DNA of 64,000 nt from Mucilaginibacter xinganensis (GCF_002257585.1 NZ_CP022743.1:3348001-3412000), one strand, 5' to 3'; shown: positions 1-9,926, numbered from the stretch's first letter. Notes: a model not told the origin generated them from the letters alone. Translations and numbers: made by a program.

Positions 1-389
1 TGTTAAAAGATAAAGTCCAAAAATAGAAAACAAGATAAAAACAGGCTTTTTATAAAGCCCGATAAACATAACCCTGGTATAGTCTGGAGTGTTCATTCTT
101 GAGGTAACGGAAAAATTCATCGTGTAAATAAGGTCAAAAAGTGTTTTTAAAATTAAAAAAACATTCAGATTATAAGGTAAATAGTATTCTCTTTTGGTAA
201 TACTGGAAACCACCTTTTTTAGAACACCTGATAATCAGGACTTTATAACAAATTAAGAATGGATAAATAACTAAAAATCTGATAATCAACATGTTTCACT
301 TTGTTCCGGGTGTTCCGTGTGCAAAAATGGAACGCTTTGCCGGCGTGGATAACGTAAAAAACAAAGCTGGAATAATTGCCGGTATTTGA
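1..389. other. Intergenic region with a partial dispersed repeat
   Basis: No credible coding region. The stretch is AT-rich and holds the degenerate repeat copy described at 222-350. A short hairpin (GGCTTT/AAAGCC, about 44-59) is followed on the minus strand by a T-rich run, so it could end minus-strand transcription, but it lies over 300 bases from the cyclophilin gene and is weak. Confidence 0.6.
222..350 (+). repeat. Dispersed intergenic repeat, copy A (partial)
   Basis: The core at 279-335 matches the cores of copy B (17444-17500, inverted) and copy C (48159-48215): 53 of 57 bases agree with copy C by eye. The core contains two TGTTCCG-type units and then GCAAAAATGGAACGC. To the left, GAACACCTGATAATCAG (222-238) resembles the left arm of the other copies in inverted relation to CTGATAATCA at 279. 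The right half present in copies B and C is missing after about 350, so this copy is truncated or diverged. Confidence 0.75.
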
Positions 390-962
390 TCACTCCACCC
401 TATTTACGCTATAAATCCTCACCGGCTTAACCAGGTATTGAGAGGTATCTTTTTGCGCCTGGATTTTTTTCACAACGGACATCCCTTTGGTTACTTTACC
501 AAAAGCTGCAAATCCCTGCCCGTCGGGGTTTCGGGCGCCGCCATAGTCCAGAGCGGGTTGGTTATTGATGCAGATAAAAAACTCACTGGTGGCGGAGTTT
601 GGGCCGCTTCGCGCCATAGACAGTGTGCCGTTTTTATGTTGCAGGCCGGTGTACCTGGTGGTTTCAATTTTTATACTGTCCAGGCTCGAACCATCAGGCA
701 CATTCCCGCCCTGGATCACCTGGATCTTCACTGTTCGCGTGGCTTCGTTAGCCGGTGTACATACCCTGAAAAAGCTGCTGCCATTGTAAAGTTTTTTATC
801 TGCGTAGCGCATAAAGTTTGCTACCGTAACGGGCGCTTTAGACGGGTACAATTCGATAGCTATGTCGCCCAGCGAAGTTTTAATAAGGCAATGTACAGGA
901 GCCTGGGCAAAAATGGCGAACGGCATAATTAGCACCAAACAAATAATGACTATTTTTTTCAT
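390..962 (-). CDS. Secreted cyclophilin-type peptidyl-prolyl cis-trans isomerase
   Basis: Catalyses proline cis-trans isomerisation, probably in the periplasm. The 190-residue protein starts with a signal peptide (MKKIVIICLVLIMPFAIFAQ). A single cyclophilin domain follows: an ILYPSKAP-like strand, FFRV with the catalytic arginine, VIQGGN, MARSGPNSATSEFFI and GFAAFGKV, all family landmarks. The domain has a small insertion after FFRV (TPANEATRTVKIQ), as is common in Bacteroidota cyclophilins. The tryptophan that binds cyclosporin in human CypA is not evident. The gene stands alone, convergent with nothing upstream in the window and divergent from the YdeI gene at 1100. The ATG start sits directly before the signal peptide. 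Confidence 0.93.
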   Translation of the reverse strand: MKKIVIICLVLIMPFAIFAQAPVHCLIKTSLGDIAIELYPSKAPVTVANFMRYADKKLYNGSSFFRVCTPANEATRTVKIQVIQGGNVPDGSSLDSIKIETTRYTGLQHKNGTLSMARSGPNSATSEFFICINNQPALDYGGARNPDGQGFAAFGKVTKGMSVVKKIQAQKDTSQYLVKPVRIYSVNRVE

Positions 963-1099
963 ATCGAGGTCGTATCAAAATATTCAGAAAGTTACTACTT
1001 TTAATTCATCTCTCGTATGTCCCGAACGGCGCCGTTATTATGCCGCGGAAGGTTTAAGTAATACGTTAAGCATCTGAATTTTTCAAAATACAGCATGAT

Positions 1100-1693
1100 A
1101 TGGCAGGAAGTGAAATGAATCCCAAAGTGGAATTTTATTTTAGTAAAGCAAAAAAATGGCAGGAAGAGTTGGAGCAATTGAGAACAATTGCTCTTGACTG
1201 CGGGCTAACCGAAGAATTAAAATGGGGTTGCCCCTGTTATTCGATTCAGAAAAGCAACATCGTTTTGATACATGTATTTAAAGAATATTGCGCGTTTTTA
1301 TTTTTTAAAGGAGCCTTATTAAGGGATGCCAATAATATCCTGATCCAACAAACGGAGAATGTGCAGGCTGCGCGACAGATCCGGTTTACCAATGTCTTGC
1401 AAATAGTTGAGATGAAAACTATCCTCAAAGCCTACATTCATGAAGCCATTGAAGTGGAAAAGGCTGGCCTGAAGGTGGATTTAAAAAAAACTGCGGAATT
1501 CAAAATGCCTGTAGAGTTCCAAAATAAGTTAAATGCCATCCCTGCCTTGAAAACTGCTTTTGACGCGTTAACGCAGGGAAGGCAACGAGCTTACCTGCTT
1601 CATTTTTCTGCACCTAAACAATCCAAAACCAGGGAAGCAAGGGTTGAAAAGTCCATACCTCAAATTTTGAATGGAAAAGGATTAAATGATTAG
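1100..1693 (+). CDS. YdeI/OmdA-family protein with DUF1801 domain
   Basis: A 197-residue soluble protein without signal peptide. The N-terminal two thirds match the DUF1801 fold (WGCPCYSI, CAFLFFKGALL, RQIRFTNVLQI), and the C-terminal segment (about 135-185: LNAIPALKTAFDALTQGRQRAYLLHFSAPKQ cut into family motifs such as GRQRAYLLHFS and KQSKTREARVEK) is the YdeI/OmpD-associated tail. The biochemical role of the family is unknown; E. coli relatives are linked to antimicrobial-peptide resistance only by association. An alternative start is ATG at 1115 (MNPKVEF). Single gene facing the haloperoxidase-like gene. Confidence 0.85.
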   Translation: MAGSEMNPKVEFYFSKAKKWQEELEQLRTIALDCGLTEELKWGCPCYSIQKSNIVLIHVFKEYCAFLFFKGALLRDANNILIQQTENVQAARQIRFTNVLQIVEMKTILKAYIHEAIEVEKAGLKVDLKKTAEFKMPVEFQNKLNAIPALKTAFDALTQGRQRAYLLHFSAPKQSKTREARVEKSIPQILNGKGLND

Positions 1694-1738
1694 CATTTCT
1701 TTTTCAAGCTAAATTAATAAATCAGCTAAGCGGGAAAA

Positions 1739-2986
1739 TTAACGCCTCTTATGCGGCCCGTTCTTTAATACCCAGCCTGCAACTTTTCTGCCCACGTCCT
1801 GCGCCGCGCTATTCTCAAATGCATAATGAATCCCTCCGTAAATGCGGCTATAGCCGTTTTCAAACTCAACCTGGCTTATCGACTCAACAACACGGGCAGG
1901 CTCACCATCCGTAGTGGTATGAAGTTCCAAATGATTTTTATCGCCGAAGAATTTTTTCAATATTTCGTAACCGGCGGTAACTGTCGCGCTATGGCCGCTT
2001 GGGTAACTCGGGTGTGCCGGGGTACTAATCAATGGCGTCCATTGGTTATAATCTTTCACCGATCCATCATCCGCTGCATTTAGCGCAGTTACCGGCCTCC
2101 AGGCCAGGTATTTGTATTTACCGCCCCATATCTCAATCCGCGCATCAGCCTCGGCGATATCAACCAAAGCAAAAATCAGCGCATTTTCTTCAAGGCTGGT
2201 ACCATGGCTTATAGCAAGTAACCGTGCACCTTCATTAACGGTAAGCTCAGCGTCCTGTTTATAAAATTGAGCGATATGGGTTTGGTCGTCAGTACGTTTG
2301 GTACTTTTGTTATCGCCAAGATCTTTAACTTCAGCAAGTGCTTTTTTATATTCGGTGCTGCCAACTGCCGGCGGTGCTTCTGGTAAAAATTGTTTTCCGT
2401 CCTTTAAAAGAAACGGTTTTACATTTCCCCACTCTACGTCAATACCTGGCGCGAATTTACCTGGCGTGGGCCGGTATGCTCCTACCCCCGGCTTCTCCGG
2501 GCCTGCATAAGTGGTAAGGGGACTTGAGCCATCATTTGCCCGCAACGCAATAATGTCAGCAGCGGCAGCAGCGCCAATTTCACGCCCTGCATTTACCGGG
2601 CCGTCTGCAACGCTTTGCAAACTATTGGTCAACGCCGAATCCAATGCCTGCTTTTGCGAAGGGAAATAGCTTACCAATACATCATGAGCTGCCTGGATAG
2701 CCGCCGCCTGAGCCGAAGCGGGACCAGAAGGCGCAGCATAATAATGGTATGGTGTGCCGATGTGCTTAATTGAATTTACTGCATCATAAACCGCAATAGC
2801 TTCAATAGCCTCGGTGCGGCTGCCAAGGTTACTATTCTGCTTTGCAATTTTTGTGGACTTAACCGTTATTAAATTCCATTGAATTATAACGTCGGCATCG
2901 ATATTTTTGGAGGATTGAGCACTGGTGGTGTTAATGGATAAAACACCTGCGCCAATAATTGTTGTGATAAGTATAGACTTGTTCAT
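1739..2986 (-). CDS. Secreted vanadium-dependent haloperoxidase-like PAP2-superfamily protein
   Basis: A 415-residue protein with a signal peptide (MNKSILITTIIGAGVLSINTTSAQ). The C-terminal half carries the vanadate/phosphate pocket shared by vanadium haloperoxidases and type 2 phosphatidic acid phosphatases: KYKYLAWRP (K and R-P), PSYPSGHSAT (PSGH) and SRIYGGIHYAFEN followed by D (SRxxxGxH). The alpha-helical N-terminal half fits the bacterial haloperoxidase-like group rather than membrane PAP2 lipid phosphatases, because no further membrane segments are seen. Whether it oxidises halides or is an acid phosphatase cannot be decided from sequence. Stands alone; divergent-side intergenic DNA to 3089 is AT-rich. 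Confidence 0.88.
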   Translation of the reverse strand: MNKSILITTIIGAGVLSINTTSAQSSKNIDADVIIQWNLITVKSTKIAKQNSNLGSRTEAIEAIAVYDAVNSIKHIGTPYHYYAAPSGPASAQAAAIQAAHDVLVSYFPSQKQALDSALTNSLQSVADGPVNAGREIGAAAAADIIALRANDGSSPLTTYAGPEKPGVGAYRPTPGKFAPGIDVEWGNVKPFLLKDGKQFLPEAPPAVGSTEYKKALAEVKDLGDNKSTKRTDDQTHIAQFYKQDAELTVNEGARLLAISHGTSLEENALIFALVDIAEADARIEIWGGKYKYLAWRPVTALNAADDGSVKDYNQWTPLISTPAHPSYPSGHSATVTAGYEILKKFFGDKNHLELHTTTDGEPARVVESISQVEFENGYSRIYGGIHYAFENSAAQDVGRKVAGWVLKNGPHKRR

Positions 2987-3088
2987 GATAATTTAAATAA
3001 CGAACAAATATATAAAACTATATAATATCCATAGATTTTATATACAATATTTAATAATTTCTTAATATCGACTCCAAAATCCCGTTAT

Positions 3089-3970
3089 TTATATTGAACC
3101 CGTTAGTTCCAGCTTGGCGGCATCAAGTTTAGCTTTCTCCTCCTTTGGTAACACAGGGAATTGAAGATCCTGTTTTTTTAATGTTTCCACTATAATTGTT
3201 GAAATAACTATGCGGGTAAACCATTTCTTATCGGCCGGGACGATATACCAGGGTGATTGCTCAGTAGCTGTTTCCTTTATTGCCTTTTCGTACGCGCTCA
3301 TATATTTGTCCCAATATTTGCGCTCTTCAATATCGCCGGAAGAAAATTTCCAGTTCTTTTTGGGATTGTCAATCCGCTTTAAAAAACGTTTTTTCTGTTC
3401 TTCTTTTGAAAGGTTGAGAAAAAACTTAATGATCACGGTTCCGTTTTCACTCAAATGTTTTTCAAAATCGCGGATGCTTTCATACCTGCGTTCCCAAAAT
3501 GCTTTATCAATTTTTTTTACGTTATTAATACCTGGCAAATGCTCCTTAAGCAATAGTTCGGGATGTACTTTAGTAACCAATACGTTTTCATAATGCGACC
3601 GGTTATGGATACCTATTCTTCCGCTCTCAGGAATTGCCTTATAATGCCGCCACAAAAAATCATGCACATAGTCTTCCGGTCCGGGTTGTTTAAAACTATA
3701 AACCTCGCAGCCCTGCGGATTTAATCCGGACATGGTATGGGCTATGGCGCCATCCTTTCCTGCGGCATCCATCGCCTGGAATATAATGAGAACCGACAGC
3801 CTGTTGGCTGCATACAGCTTTATTTGCTCATCTGATGTTTCTGCTATTAATGCTTTCAGCACCGCTTTCGAATTCTCCTTTTTGAAACCATCCGAATAGG
3901 CCGGATCATGATCTTTAAGCGAAAAACTATTCGCTTCTGTTACTTTAAATTTCTTAATAATATTTCCCAT
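3089..3970 (-). CDS. PPK2-family polyphosphate:nucleotide phosphotransferase
   Basis: Uses inorganic polyphosphate to phosphorylate nucleotides (AMP, ADP or GDP depending on class). The 293-residue protein has the Walker A-like MDAAGKDGAIAHTMSG, the FKQPGPEDYVHDFLWR lid motif and the Walker B region IGIHNRSHYENVLVTKVHP, all diagnostic of PPK2; the single domain and length fit the short classes I/III. I place the start at ATG 3970 (MGNIIKKF); a TTG seven codons upstream (3991) keeps the frame but is less likely. A second, unrelated polyphosphate kinase (PPK1) is at 58912, so the strain can both make polyphosphate and use it. Class (substrate AMP vs ADP) not assigned. Confidence 0.92.
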   Translation of the reverse strand: MGNIIKKFKVTEANSFSLKDHDPAYSDGFKKENSKAVLKALIAETSDEQIKLYAANRLSVLIIFQAMDAAGKDGAIAHTMSGLNPQGCEVYSFKQPGPEDYVHDFLWRHYKAIPESGRIGIHNRSHYENVLVTKVHPELLLKEHLPGINNVKKIDKAFWERRYESIRDFEKHLSENGTVIIKFFLNLSKEEQKKRFLKRIDNPKKNWKFSSGDIEERKYWDKYMSAYEKAIKETATEQSPWYIVPADKKWFTRIVISTIIVETLKKQDLQFPVLPKEEKAKLDAAKLELTGSI

Positions 3971-4191
3971 AGTATCAGGCTTATCAGACAAGTTAACTCA
4001 TCCTGAACTTATAATTCTAAATTTCCAAAAAAGTTTTGGCATTATAAGATTTGCGCTAAATGATCAAAAGCACTCATATAGATGAAAAATAATTATATCT
4101 TAGTTAAGATAAAATTTACACAATTTATTTACGTTGTTAATATTTGTTAAAATGGCTATGATTTAGGGCCATAATTTTCCATCTTTACCGC

Positions 4192-6519
4192 ATGTTCAGA
4201 CGTATAAAAAACCGATACCTGAGATATTTTTCAATATTCATCTACTTCGTTATTATTTTTTTCTGCTCAATTGAATTAAACTTCCTTTGGTTATTTGGCT
4301 ATTCGCCTGATATGCATGACATTAAAAACCCAAGCATGTCGCTCGCTTCAGAAGTGTATTATGCTGATGGAACCTTAATTGGCCGCTACTACAAAGAGAA
4401 CCGGTCGCCGGTAGAATTTAATAAGATTTCCCCCAATATTATAAACGCCCTTATCGCTACAGAAGATGTGCGGTTTTACCACCACAATGGGGTAGATTTT
4501 TATTCCTTTTTTACCAGTATGCTTTCAACAGCATCCGGTGAGCGGCGTGGCGGAAGCACCATTACCCAGCAACTGGCAAAAAATCTGTTCGAAACCCGTA
4601 AAAAGAAATCGCAGGGGTTAATAAGGCACATCCCGGTTATTAAAACCATTGTTTATAAATGCAAGGAATGGCTTACTGCGTTTAAAATTGAACATGTTTA
4701 CAGTAAGCAGGAAATTCTTACCATGTATTTAAACACGGTGCCATTCGGTAACAATACTTTCGGGATAAAAACAGCCTCGCTCAAGATCTTTAATAAAACA
4801 CCCGATGCCGTTACCCCTGCCGAAGCTGCGACACTTGTAGGGATGTTAAAGGCAACATCCACCTATAACCCCATCAATAATCCGAAACATTCGCTGGAAA
4901 GACGCAATACCGTATTGGGGCAAATGCTTAAATATGGGTATATTAAAAAGGCAGACTACGACACCAGCATTAACAAACCTATAAAGCTTGACCTGAGCTA
5001 TGTTGAAAACGAAGGCCAGGGCGATTCGTACCTGCGCCAGGCTGTTGGCCGCTGGCTAAAAAAATGGTTGAAAGACAATGACTATGACCTTTATGAAGAT
5101 GGCCTTAAAATATATACCACAATTGATCCCCGCCTGCAGCAATATGCCGAAGAAGCGGTTGCCGAAAAAATGAAGATGCTTCAAAAGCGTTTTAATAACC
5201 TGTGGGGTAACAAAAACCCATGGCAGGATTTGAACGGGGTGGAAATTAAAGACTTTTTGTTAAAAGCCGAACAGCATTTGCCAATTTATACGCTGTTGCA
5301 GAAGAAATACAGCAGCAACACTACGCTTATTAACGCATATTTTGAAAAGCCAAAGCGCATGAAGATCTTTACCTGGAACGGTGAAAAAGACACTACGTTT
5401 TCGAGCGCCGACTCCATAAAGTATTACACTAAGCTTTTAAATACCGGAATGATGACCATGGAGCCCACCAGCGGTAAAATAAAAGTATGGGTTGGAGGTA
5501 TCGATTATAAATATTTTAATTACGACCACGTAAACCAGGCCCGGAGGCAGGCAGGCTCAACATTTAAGCCCTTTGCTTATTTAACCGCCCTGGATAATGG
5601 CTTTAGTCCCTGCGATAAATTTACTGATAAGCCGGTGTCTATTAAATACACAGACGAAGGAAGGGCGCAGGTTTGGGAACCAAATAATGCCGATTTCCAT
5701 TTCTCGTACCAGGAAATGTCGCTTCGTTGGGCAATGGGAAAATCAGTTAATTCCATTACCGCTCAGGTGACCGAAAAAGTTGGTTGGGATAAGGTTGTTG
5801 AGTATGCACACAAAGTGGGAATAGAGAGCCCGCTAAAAGCAATTCCTTCCGTTTCATTGGGCTCAAATGATGTTTCGGTTTACGAAATGGTACGCGCTTA
5901 CAGTACGTTTCTGAATAAAGGCAAAAAGGTTGACCCTTTGCTGGTAACAAAAATAACCGAGCAGGATGGCACCGTTCTAAAAGAATTTACGCTTAAAGAA
6001 GAACAGGTAATAAGCGAAGAAACCGCCTGGCTAATGTTGTACATGTTCCGCGGCGGTATGGAAGAACCGGGTGGCACTTCACAAGCCCTGTGGGAATATA
6101 CCGGTTTATGGAAAAAAGCAAGCAACCAGATTGGCGGTAAAACCGGCACTTCTTCAAAATATGTTGACGGCTGGTACATGGGCATCACAAAAGACCTGGT
6201 AACAGGCGTATGGGTTGGTGCTGATGACCGAAGCGTGCATTTCACAAGTTCAGAAACCGGCGAAGGCTCGCATACGGCGCTGCCGATATTTGCCAGGTTT
6301 ATGGAAAAAGTTTACGCCGATCCGAAATCAGGATACACACCTGGCCCTTTCCCAAAACCGTGGGTGAAAATCACTAAGAAATACGATTGTCCATCTCCTA
6401 TTCCGGTGGTTGACTCTGCAGAGACAGATAGCTTATTCCGGCCGCTTGATTCATTAAAGGCCCAACCCGCTGCTCCGGTAACAGCACCAACTCCTGAAAA
6501 CAAAGCAACCGATCGCTAA
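4192..6519 (+). CDS. Penicillin-binding protein 1A (bifunctional transglycosylase/transpeptidase)
   Basis: Polymerises glycan strands and cross-links peptides in the periplasm. The 775-residue protein has an N-terminal membrane anchor (about 10-38). The GT51 domain follows, with EDVRFYHHNGVD and RRGGSTITQQLAKNLF, then a penicillin-binding transpeptidase domain: SxxK motif in AGSTFKPF (nucleophile Ser456), SxN in GKSVNS and KTG in GGKTGTSS. The C-terminus is a proline/alanine-rich tail (about 735-775) after the catalytic domain. Length is normal for the family. It diverges from the PPK2 gene across about 220 bases and is separated from the following gene by 186 bases, so it is probably monocistronic. 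Confidence 0.95.
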   Translation: MFRRIKNRYLRYFSIFIYFVIIFFCSIELNFLWLFGYSPDMHDIKNPSMSLASEVYYADGTLIGRYYKENRSPVEFNKISPNIINALIATEDVRFYHHNGVDFYSFFTSMLSTASGERRGGSTITQQLAKNLFETRKKKSQGLIRHIPVIKTIVYKCKEWLTAFKIEHVYSKQEILTMYLNTVPFGNNTFGIKTASLKIFNKTPDAVTPAEAATLVGMLKATSTYNPINNPKHSLERRNTVLGQMLKYGYIKKADYDTSINKPIKLDLSYVENEGQGDSYLRQAVGRWLKKWLKDNDYDLYEDGLKIYTTIDPRLQQYAEEAVAEKMKMLQKRFNNLWGNKNPWQDLNGVEIKDFLLKAEQHLPIYTLLQKKYSSNTTLINAYFEKPKRMKIFTWNGEKDTTFSSADSIKYYTKLLNTGMMTMEPTSGKIKVWVGGIDYKYFNYDHVNQARRQAGSTFKPFAYLTALDNGFSPCDKFTDKPVSIKYTDEGRAQVWEPNNADFHFSYQEMSLRWAMGKSVNSITAQVTEKVGWDKVVEYAHKVGIESPLKAIPSVSLGSNDVSVYEMVRAYSTFLNKGKKVDPLLVTKITEQDGTVLKEFTLKEEQVISEETAWLMLYMFRGGMEEPGGTSQALWEYTGLWKKASNQIGGKTGTSSKYVDGWYMGITKDLVTGVWVGADDRSVHFTSSETGEGSHTALPIFARFMEKVYADPKSGYTPGPFPKPWVKITKKYDCPSPIPVVDSAETDSLFRPLDSLKAQPAAPVTAPTPENKATDR

Positions 6520-6705
6520 TTCCTGGCGTATCGGTTTTAAGTGTTGCAGATGAGGTGCAGGTGTGGAAAATGATTGGTGTATTGCTTAATCGGGCACAAA
6601 TTAATAAAAAGAAGGTGCTCAATTTTTTAACATTTATAACAAACACAACCCTACCACCTGAACTAACTTTTAACTACTTTTATCGCTTATTCTATCTGTC
6701 ACCAT

Positions 6706-9700
6706 ATGAATAAACAATTCCTTTCTCCCGTTACAATAAGAAAGTACCACGTAATATTATTTTGTATGCTGGGTTCGCTCCTGCTTAGCTTGCATGCCAG
6801 GGCCCAATATTTCGGTCAAAATAAAGTACGGTACAAAAATCTTAAATTCCAGGTTTATAAAACCCCGCACTTCGAGATCTATTACTACCTGAAAAACGAT
6901 AGTATGATCAAACGTTTTGCTCAGGAAAGTGAGCTTTGGTACACTTTACATCAACAGGTGTTCAGGGATACATTTAAAAAGCCAAACCCAATTATTCTAT
7001 ACGCTGACCATCCTGATTTTCAACAAACTACGGCAATTGACGGCGAAATTGATGTGGGGACCGGCGGTATTACCGAAGGACTAAAGAACCGGGTGGTTAT
7101 GCCGGTTATGGAAACTAACCAAATGACCCGCCACGTTATTGGCCACGAGTTGGTGCATGCGTTTCAATACCATGCTTTACAGGGCGGCGACTCCACCACC
7201 TTCGAAAATATTGGCAATCTGCCTTTATGGATGATAGAAGGTATGGCAGAATATCTTTCATTAGGAAAAAAAGACTCATATACCGCCATGTGGATGCGTG
7301 ATGCTTATTTAAATCATGACATACCCACGGTGAGGGATCTAACCGAAAGCAATAAATATTTTCCTTACCGTTACGGCGAGGCATTCTGGTCATTTATTGG
7401 ATCGACCTATGGTGATACAGTTATCGTACCTTTCTTTAAAAACACAGCCCGCTTTGGCCTTGCGTATGGTATCAGGCGCACCTTCGGGTACGACGATAAA
7501 ACCCTTTCAAGCTTATGGAAAAGCTCAATTGAGGCTACCTATAAACCTTATTTAAAAGACACTTTACAGGTACCTGTGGGAAACAGGATTATTGACGAGC
7601 GTAATTCAGGAAAAATGAACCTGGCCCCAGCAGTGAGCCCCGACGGCAAATACCTTGCATTTTTGTCAGAAAAGAATTTATTTGCGGTAGATCTGTTCCT
7701 GGCCGATGCCAAGACAGGGCGGGTAATGCGAAAGCTCACCAGTAAGGTATCCAATACCCATATCGATGAGTTCAATTTTATCGAATCAGCAGGTGCCTGG
7801 TCGCCGGATAGTAAAAAATTTGCATTCAGTGTGTTTAATAAAGGCATAAACCGAATGGTAGTTGTTGACGTAGCCTCGGGCAGCATTGTCAACGATGTGG
7901 CCATGGGTAAAGCTGAGCAGTTCAGCAACTTATCATGGTCACCCGACGGAAAAAGCATTGTTTTCCAGGGCCTTGCCGAAGGTCAGGGAGATTTATACCT
8001 GTATAACTTTGACACCAAACAGGTTAAACAGTTAACAAACGATAAATACACGGATTACCAGCCAAGTTTTTCGAGGGATGGAAAAAAGATCGTATTCTCG
8101 AGCGACAGAACTACATACGATAAGTCATTATCCTACCAATTAACATTCAGCCTGACCGAGCTAGACCTCGCTACCGGAAAAGTTAACGATATCAACGTAT
8201 TCAGTGGGGCGAATAATTTAAATCCGCAGTATTCGTCTGACGGGTCACAGATCTACTTCCTGTCAAACCACGATGGGTTCCGAAACATGTACAGGTACAC
8301 CTCGGCTACAGGTAAGGTAGAACAAATGACCAACCTGTTTACAGGCGTTTGCGGGATTACTGAATATTCTCCGGCATTAAGTGTTTCAGCTAATAACGAT
8401 ATCGTATATTCCTATTACAGCAAACAGAAGTATTCCATCTACAATGCAAAAGCAACAGATTTTAAGCCGACGAATGTTGATATGCAGGCCAGTGATTTTG
8501 GCGCCGGCATCCTTCCGCCAGCGCGGTCTGTAGGCGTCGACCTGATCAATTCAAACTTAAACAATTACCTTGCTTACCCCAAACTACCGTTAGACTCAAT
8601 AAAAACCATCCCTTATAAACCAAAGTTTAAAATGGACTACCTGGCCAGCAGCGGCGTAGGTGCATCGGTAAGCCAGTTTGGCGCGGGATTGTCAAGCGGA
8701 GTCCAGGGTGTTTTTAGCGATATTCTTGGCCGTAACCAGATCTACGCCGGTGTTGCGGTAAATGGTGCTGTTTATGATTTCGGAGGGCAGTTTACCTACA
8801 TTAATCAAACCGGCCGTTGGAACATTGGCGGAAGCATATCCCACATTCCGTTCCAGACCGCTAATTACAGCGTGGTAAATTCAACCTATAAGCCCAACAG
8901 CACAACTACCGTTCCTTCGGTTGAAGAAAGATATGACCTTATCCGTATTTTCCAGGATCAGGTATCTTTATTTACATCCTACCCTATTACAAAAAAAACA
9001 AGGATTGAATTTGGCACAGGGTTATCGCACTATTATTACAGGGTTGACCGCTATACCACCGTTTACGATACACTGGGAAATGCGCTTGACTACACCAAGC
9101 GCCATGTGCCCAATACTGAATATAATTCAGATCCGGCCAATAACGGGATCAGCTTAACGCCGTTCACGATTTTCAACTTGAATACGGCGTTGGTTGGTGA
9201 TAATTCGTTCTTCGGCGTCGCATCACCATTAAGTGGTTACCGTTACAGGTTGCAGGCAGAATACGACTTTGGTACCTATCGCTTTTTTGCGCCAACGATC
9301 GACCTGAGGGAATATCTTCGCGTTGCACCGGTAACGTTCGCCGCCCGTTTCTATGGCTATGGCCGCTTTGGTAACACAGGCAATCTTTACCAGCTGTATA
9401 CCGGTTATCCTTTCCTGATCCGCGGCTACGAAGCACAGACTTTTTATAACGGAAAAGGAAAGACGCCTACCAATGGTTTTACGATTGATCAGTTATCAGG
9501 AAATCGTATTGCGGTAGCAAACTTTGAGGTACGGCTGCCGTTTACCGGCCCCGAAAAGCTATCGCAGTTTAAATCAAAAATTTTATTTACCGAACTAAAT
9601 GCCTTTTTTGATGCCGGCTTAGCATGGAACGCCGGCGACCAGATAAAATTTCAGCAGGCGCCGGATGCTATAGGTACCGATGCAAAAGGCCAAACCATTT

Positions 9701-9858
9701 ATAACCCTAATCAAAGGGTACCTGCCTTAAGCGCCGGTATTTCATTAAGGATTAACATATTTGGTTACTTTGTACTGGAGCCATACCTTGCCGTACCGTT
9801 TAACCGTACCGACGTAACCAAACCTGTATTTGGCTTGGGCTTTACACCAGGCTGGTAG
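6706..9858 (+). CDS. Secreted zinc-metallopeptidase/TolB-like propeller/outer-membrane barrel fusion
   Basis: A 1050-residue exported protein; the signal peptide ends near residue 34 (LLSLHARAQ). Three parts can be read. (1) About 40-290, a gluzincin (peptidase MA-like) domain with HELVH at 147-151 and a downstream glutamate in EGMAEY (178-183), so the zinc site looks complete. (2) About 300-600, repeated WD40-like/PD40 blades (AVSPDGKYLAFLSE, WSPDSKKFAFSV, WSPDGKSIVFQG, SRDGKKIVFSSD) as in TolB. (3) About 650-1050, a BamA/surface-antigen-like beta-barrel ending FGLGFTPGW with a C-terminal aromatic residue. It is often labelled TolB in annotations, which misses both ends. A strong terminator follows. 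Function unknown; probably an outer-membrane-anchored protease or sensor. Confidence 0.85.
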   Translation: MNKQFLSPVTIRKYHVILFCMLGSLLLSLHARAQYFGQNKVRYKNLKFQVYKTPHFEIYYYLKNDSMIKRFAQESELWYTLHQQVFRDTFKKPNPIILYADHPDFQQTTAIDGEIDVGTGGITEGLKNRVVMPVMETNQMTRHVIGHELVHAFQYHALQGGDSTTFENIGNLPLWMIEGMAEYLSLGKKDSYTAMWMRDAYLNHDIPTVRDLTESNKYFPYRYGEAFWSFIGSTYGDTVIVPFFKNTARFGLAYGIRRTFGYDDKTLSSLWKSSIEATYKPYLKDTLQVPVGNRIIDERNSGKMNLAPAVSPDGKYLAFLSEKNLFAVDLFLADAKTGRVMRKLTSKVSNTHIDEFNFIESAGAWSPDSKKFAFSVFNKGINRMVVVDVASGSIVNDVAMGKAEQFSNLSWSPDGKSIVFQGLAEGQGDLYLYNFDTKQVKQLTNDKYTDYQPSFSRDGKKIVFSSDRTTYDKSLSYQLTFSLTELDLATGKVNDINVFSGANNLNPQYSSDGSQIYFLSNHDGFRNMYRYTSATGKVEQMTNLFTGVCGITEYSPALSVSANNDIVYSYYSKQKYSIYNAKATDFKPTNVDMQASDFGAGILPPARSVGVDLINSNLNNYLAYPKLPLDSIKTIPYKPKFKMDYLASSGVGASVSQFGAGLSSGVQGVFSDILGRNQIYAGVAVNGAVYDFGGQFTYINQTGRWNIGGSISHIPFQTANYSVVNSTYKPNSTTTVPSVEERYDLIRIFQDQVSLFTSYPITKKTRIEFGTGLSHYYYRVDRYTTVYDTLGNALDYTKRHVPNTEYNSDPANNGISLTPFTIFNLNTALVGDNSFFGVASPLSGYRYRLQAEYDFGTYRFFAPTIDLREYLRVAPVTFAARFYGYGRFGNTGNLYQLYTGYPFLIRGYEAQTFYNGKGKTPTNGFTIDQLSGNRIAVANFEVRLPFTGPEKLSQFKSKILFTELNAFFDAGLAWNAGDQIKFQQAPDAIGTDAKGQTIYNPNQRVPALSAGISLRINIFGYFVLEPYLAVPFNRTDVTKPVFGLGFTPGW

Positions 9859-9875
9859 TTTAAGGTTACAAATGT

Positions 9876-9926
9876 GCAGGCAGGAGACAGTGATCTTAAA
9901 TCACTATCTCCTGCCTGCTGTTGCTT
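9876..9926 (+). terminator. Rho-independent terminator of the metallopeptidase-barrel gene
   Basis: Arms 9876-9894 and 9900-9918 form a 19-bp stem with one G-U pair and a short loop, followed shortly by a T7 run (TTGCTTTTTTT). Confidence 0.9.
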
